In this document: positions 6,492 to 8,084 of the stretch, piece after piece
Position numbering within the stretch: position 1 is the first letter of the stretch
How the letters are laid out: each line of letters starts with the position of its first letter
NCBI GenBank assembly: GCA_009780445.1
Contig: WRAA01000085.1
Span: 1-8,084 of the forward strand
Reading direction: 5' to 3'
DNA: 8,084 bases
DNA from: Defluviitaleaceae bacterium
GTDB taxonomy: Bacteria > Bacillota > Clostridia > Lachnospirales > WRAA01
Notes under the pieces: model-generated
What the model saw: the letters and a program-made list of their open reading frames with translations, nothing else
The model's database searches: none
What the model was told of the DNA's origin: nothing
Program-made: the position numbers and the translations under genes

Positions 6492-6495
6492 ATGT

Positions 6496-7965
6496 ATGGC
6501 GACACTTGGGTTCATACTCAGCCCGATATCCATAGTGAACATTGTGTTCGCGGCCTTGGTGGTGTTTGCGGGGCGGCGCAACCCCGGCGTGACCTGGGCG
6601 TGGCTGTTTGTTATGCTGATGCTGCCGTACCTTGGTATTGTGCTGTACATGCTGCTGGGTTTCGACGGGCGGCGGCACGCTATTTTTGCGGCGAAGAGGT
6701 TGCGCGACGCGGAGGTGATGTCCGCCTATTACAGCCGCGACACGGCGGGGCATGATCTGCTGAACGAGCAGATGGACGTTTTGAAGAGGCTTGGCGCGGC
6801 GGAAGCGCACGGCGTACTGAATTCCGGCGACATGGTGTACATGAACATGGTGTCCGGACGCGCGGCCTACTCGGAAGGCAACGAGATCCGGCTGTTTTCC
6901 GACGGAGGCTCCAAGTTCGATTCGATGCTGGCGGACGTGGCGGCGGCGCGGCACAGCGTGTTCGTGCAATACTACATCGTGCGCAACGACGCCCTCACGC
7001 GCCGCGTGGTGGAGGCTCTGGCCGACCGCGCCCGCGAAGGGGTGCGGGTTTGTGTGCTGCTGGACGGAATGGGCTGCTTCTTCACGCCGGCGTCTGTGTT
7101 TGCGCCCTTGGAACGTTCCGGCGGGTTTGTGGCTACGTTTATGCCGCCCGGGCTGGGCGGGCTGAACTACCGCAACCACCGCAAGATCACTGTGATCGAC
7201 GGCAGGGTCGGCTATGTTGGCGGGTTGAACATCGGCGAGGAATATCTGGGCAAGGCGCGGCGTTTCGGCTTCTGGCGCGACGCGCACCTTCGCCTGCGCG
7301 GGGACGCCGTACACCACCTGACCGCGCGGTTTGTCATGGACTGGAACTTCGCGGGAAAGCACGCGCCCATACCGGTCTGCGCGGATCTGTTCCCCGCCAA
7401 CAACGTCCAGCCGGGCGGCTCCGCCCTGCAAATTCTCTGCTCCGGCCCGGACACGGAATGGCCGTCCATCCACTACGCCTACCTCAAGATGATCAACGGC
7501 GCGCGGAACCAGATCCTCATACAATCGCCCTACTTCGTGCCGGATGACAGTGTGTTTGAGGCTCTGCGCCTTGCCGCGCTGTCCGGCATAGACGTGCGCA
7601 TTATGATCCCGGGCAACCCGGATCACCCCTTCGTATACTGGGCGGCTCTAAGCTATCTTGGGGATCTGCTGGACGCGGGTGTGCGGGCATACCGCTACGA
7701 GCGCGGCTTCCTGCACAGCAAGGCCGTGGTGGTGGACGAAGCCGTGGCTTCCATCGGCACGGCTAATCTGGATGTGCGCAGCTTCCGCCTGAACTTCGAG
7801 GTTAACGCGATAATCTATGACCGTAAGGTCGCCCAAAGCATCGCCGCACAGTTCCACGCGGACGTGCCGGACTGCACCGAGTTCACAAAGCAGTGGTACG
7901 CCGCCCGCCCGCGCACCACACGCCTGCGCGAGGCCGTATCGCGCCTTATCTCGCCGATACTCTAG
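6496..7965 (+). CDS. cls: Cardiolipin synthase (phospholipase D superfamily)
   Basis: Bacterial Cls condenses two phosphatidylglycerol molecules to cardiolipin and glycerol at the cytoplasmic membrane. The 489-residue protein has two N-terminal membrane segments (about 3-26 and 33-54) joined by RRNPGVTWAWL (27-37), typical of the family. Two HKD motifs follow: HRKITVID (228-235) with downstream GGLNIGEEYLG, and HSKAVVVD (407-414) with downstream SIGTANLDVRSF. Both catalytic histidines, lysines and aspartates are present, so the enzyme should be active. QYYIVRND (158-165) and QSPYFVPDD (343-351) are further conserved blocks. The C-terminus SRLISPIL is the usual family ending, so the gene is full length although a repeat-like element begins at its stop codon. 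It lies 75 nt after tRNA-Arg on the same strand. Confidence 0.95.
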   Translation: MATLGFILSPISIVNIVFAALVVFAGRRNPGVTWAWLFVMLMLPYLGIVLYMLLGFDGRRHAIFAAKRLRDAEVMSAYYSRDTAGHDLLNEQMDVLKRLGAAEAHGVLNSGDMVYMNMVSGRAAYSEGNEIRLFSDGGSKFDSMLADVAAARHSVFVQYYIVRNDALTRRVVEALADRAREGVRVCVLLDGMGCFFTPASVFAPLERSGGFVATFMPPGLGGLNYRNHRKITVIDGRVGYVGGLNIGEEYLGKARRFGFWRDAHLRLRGDAVHHLTARFVMDWNFAGKHAPIPVCADLFPANNVQPGGSALQILCSGPDTEWPSIHYAYLKMINGARNQILIQSPYFVPDDSVFEALRLAALSGIDVRIMIPGNPDHPFVYWAALSYLGDLLDAGVRAYRYERGFLHSKAVVVDEAVASIGTANLDVRSFRLNFEVNAIIYDRKVAQSIAAQFHADVPDCTEFTKQWYAARPRTTRLREAVSRLISPIL

Positions 7966-8084
7966 GGCGTGTTTGAAAACCCCATTCTGGCGTATTTTCG
8001 GCAAATTTTCCGCCGTGCGTCGTCAGCTTCTCTTTGCGAACCACAAGGGTTCGCGGCGTCGGCGCTTCCTAGCCCGACGAAAAA
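7963..8084. repeat. Left part of a GC-rich palindromic, MITE-like repeat (cut by window edge)
   Basis: Right at the cls stop codon starts TAGGGCGTGTTTGAAAACC, which resembles terminal sequences I associate with short non-coding repeats in clostridial genomes. The rest is non-coding, with alternating T/A-rich and GC-rich blocks and a hairpin of 7 bp and 5-nt loop (8036-8042 with 8048-8054). CGACGAAAA at 8075-8083 is complementary to the blocks TTTTC (8006-8010) and CGTCG (8018-8022), with an interruption, as expected if the right arm folds back on the left. The right end is outside the window. The hairpin might also end cls transcription. No transposase is visible; identity as a mobile element is inference. 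Confidence 0.45.

Noticed and set aside
6445..6495. Extended cls N-terminus from TTG at 6445
   Set aside because: The extension runs through the hairpin at 6453-6474 and has no good ribosome binding site, while ATG 6496 has GGTGAT at suitable spacing and gives the usual family N-terminus.
6460..7626. 388-codon open frame on the minus strand opposite cls
   Set aside because: Cls carries both HKD motifs in the plus frame. The antisense product is His/Arg/Val-rich and resembles nothing known.
1..8084. A novel defence, CRISPR, toxin-antitoxin or biosynthetic system
   Set aside because: No spaced direct repeats, paired small genes, integrase, transposase or clustered unknown genes are seen. All five protein genes belong to recognisable families and they are not functionally linked, apart from spoIIR and its neighbour.

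Overview
The window looks like chromosomal DNA of a GC-rich, endospore-forming member of the Firmicutes, probably Clostridia. The support is a spoIIR gene with a forespore-type promoter, an AddA-type (Firmicutes) helicase-nuclease, a stalk-domain exported protein, Shine-Dalgarno sites matching GGAGG or GGTGAT, and consensus sigma-A promoters. The exact lineage cannot be read from the sequence.

Layout. (1) 3-2726, plus strand: the C-terminal three quarters of addA, whose 5' end lies outside the window. (2) 2709-2741: a hairpin that contains the addA stop codon and separates addA from the convergent gene that follows. (3) 2761-4104, minus strand: a sodium-dependent dicarboxylate/amino-acid symporter of the DAACS/GltPh family, with a clear sigma-A promoter. 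(4) 4105-4379: an intergenic stretch holding that promoter, a rho-independent terminator for the next minus-strand gene, and a 109-nt palindrome of unknown nature. (5) 4380-6189, minus strand: spoIIR followed 40 nt later by a signal-peptide protein with a stalk (copper amine oxidase N-like) domain. They are probably one transcription unit read from a promoter that fits the sigma-G and, less exactly, the sigma-F consensus. (6) 6309-6420, plus strand: an exact consensus sigma-A promoter and tRNA-Arg(CCG). (7) 6496-7965, plus strand: cardiolipin synthase, with a hairpin between the tRNA and the gene. (8) 7963-8084: the start of a GC-rich repeat-like element that abuts the synthase stop codon and runs off the window.

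The genes do not form one pathway. AddA is for recombinational repair, the symporter for nutrient uptake, Cls for membrane lipid synthesis, and SpoIIR for the forespore-to-mother-cell signal that activates sigma-E. The only functional coupling that the sequence supports is spoIIR with the stalk-domain gene, which suggests the latter may be made during sporulation.

I see no new multi-gene system, CRISPR array, toxin-antitoxin pair or phage module. The items most worth a second look are the 109-nt palindrome at 4272-4380, the possible sporulation control of the stalk-domain protein, the hairpin between the tRNA and cls, and the element at the right edge.
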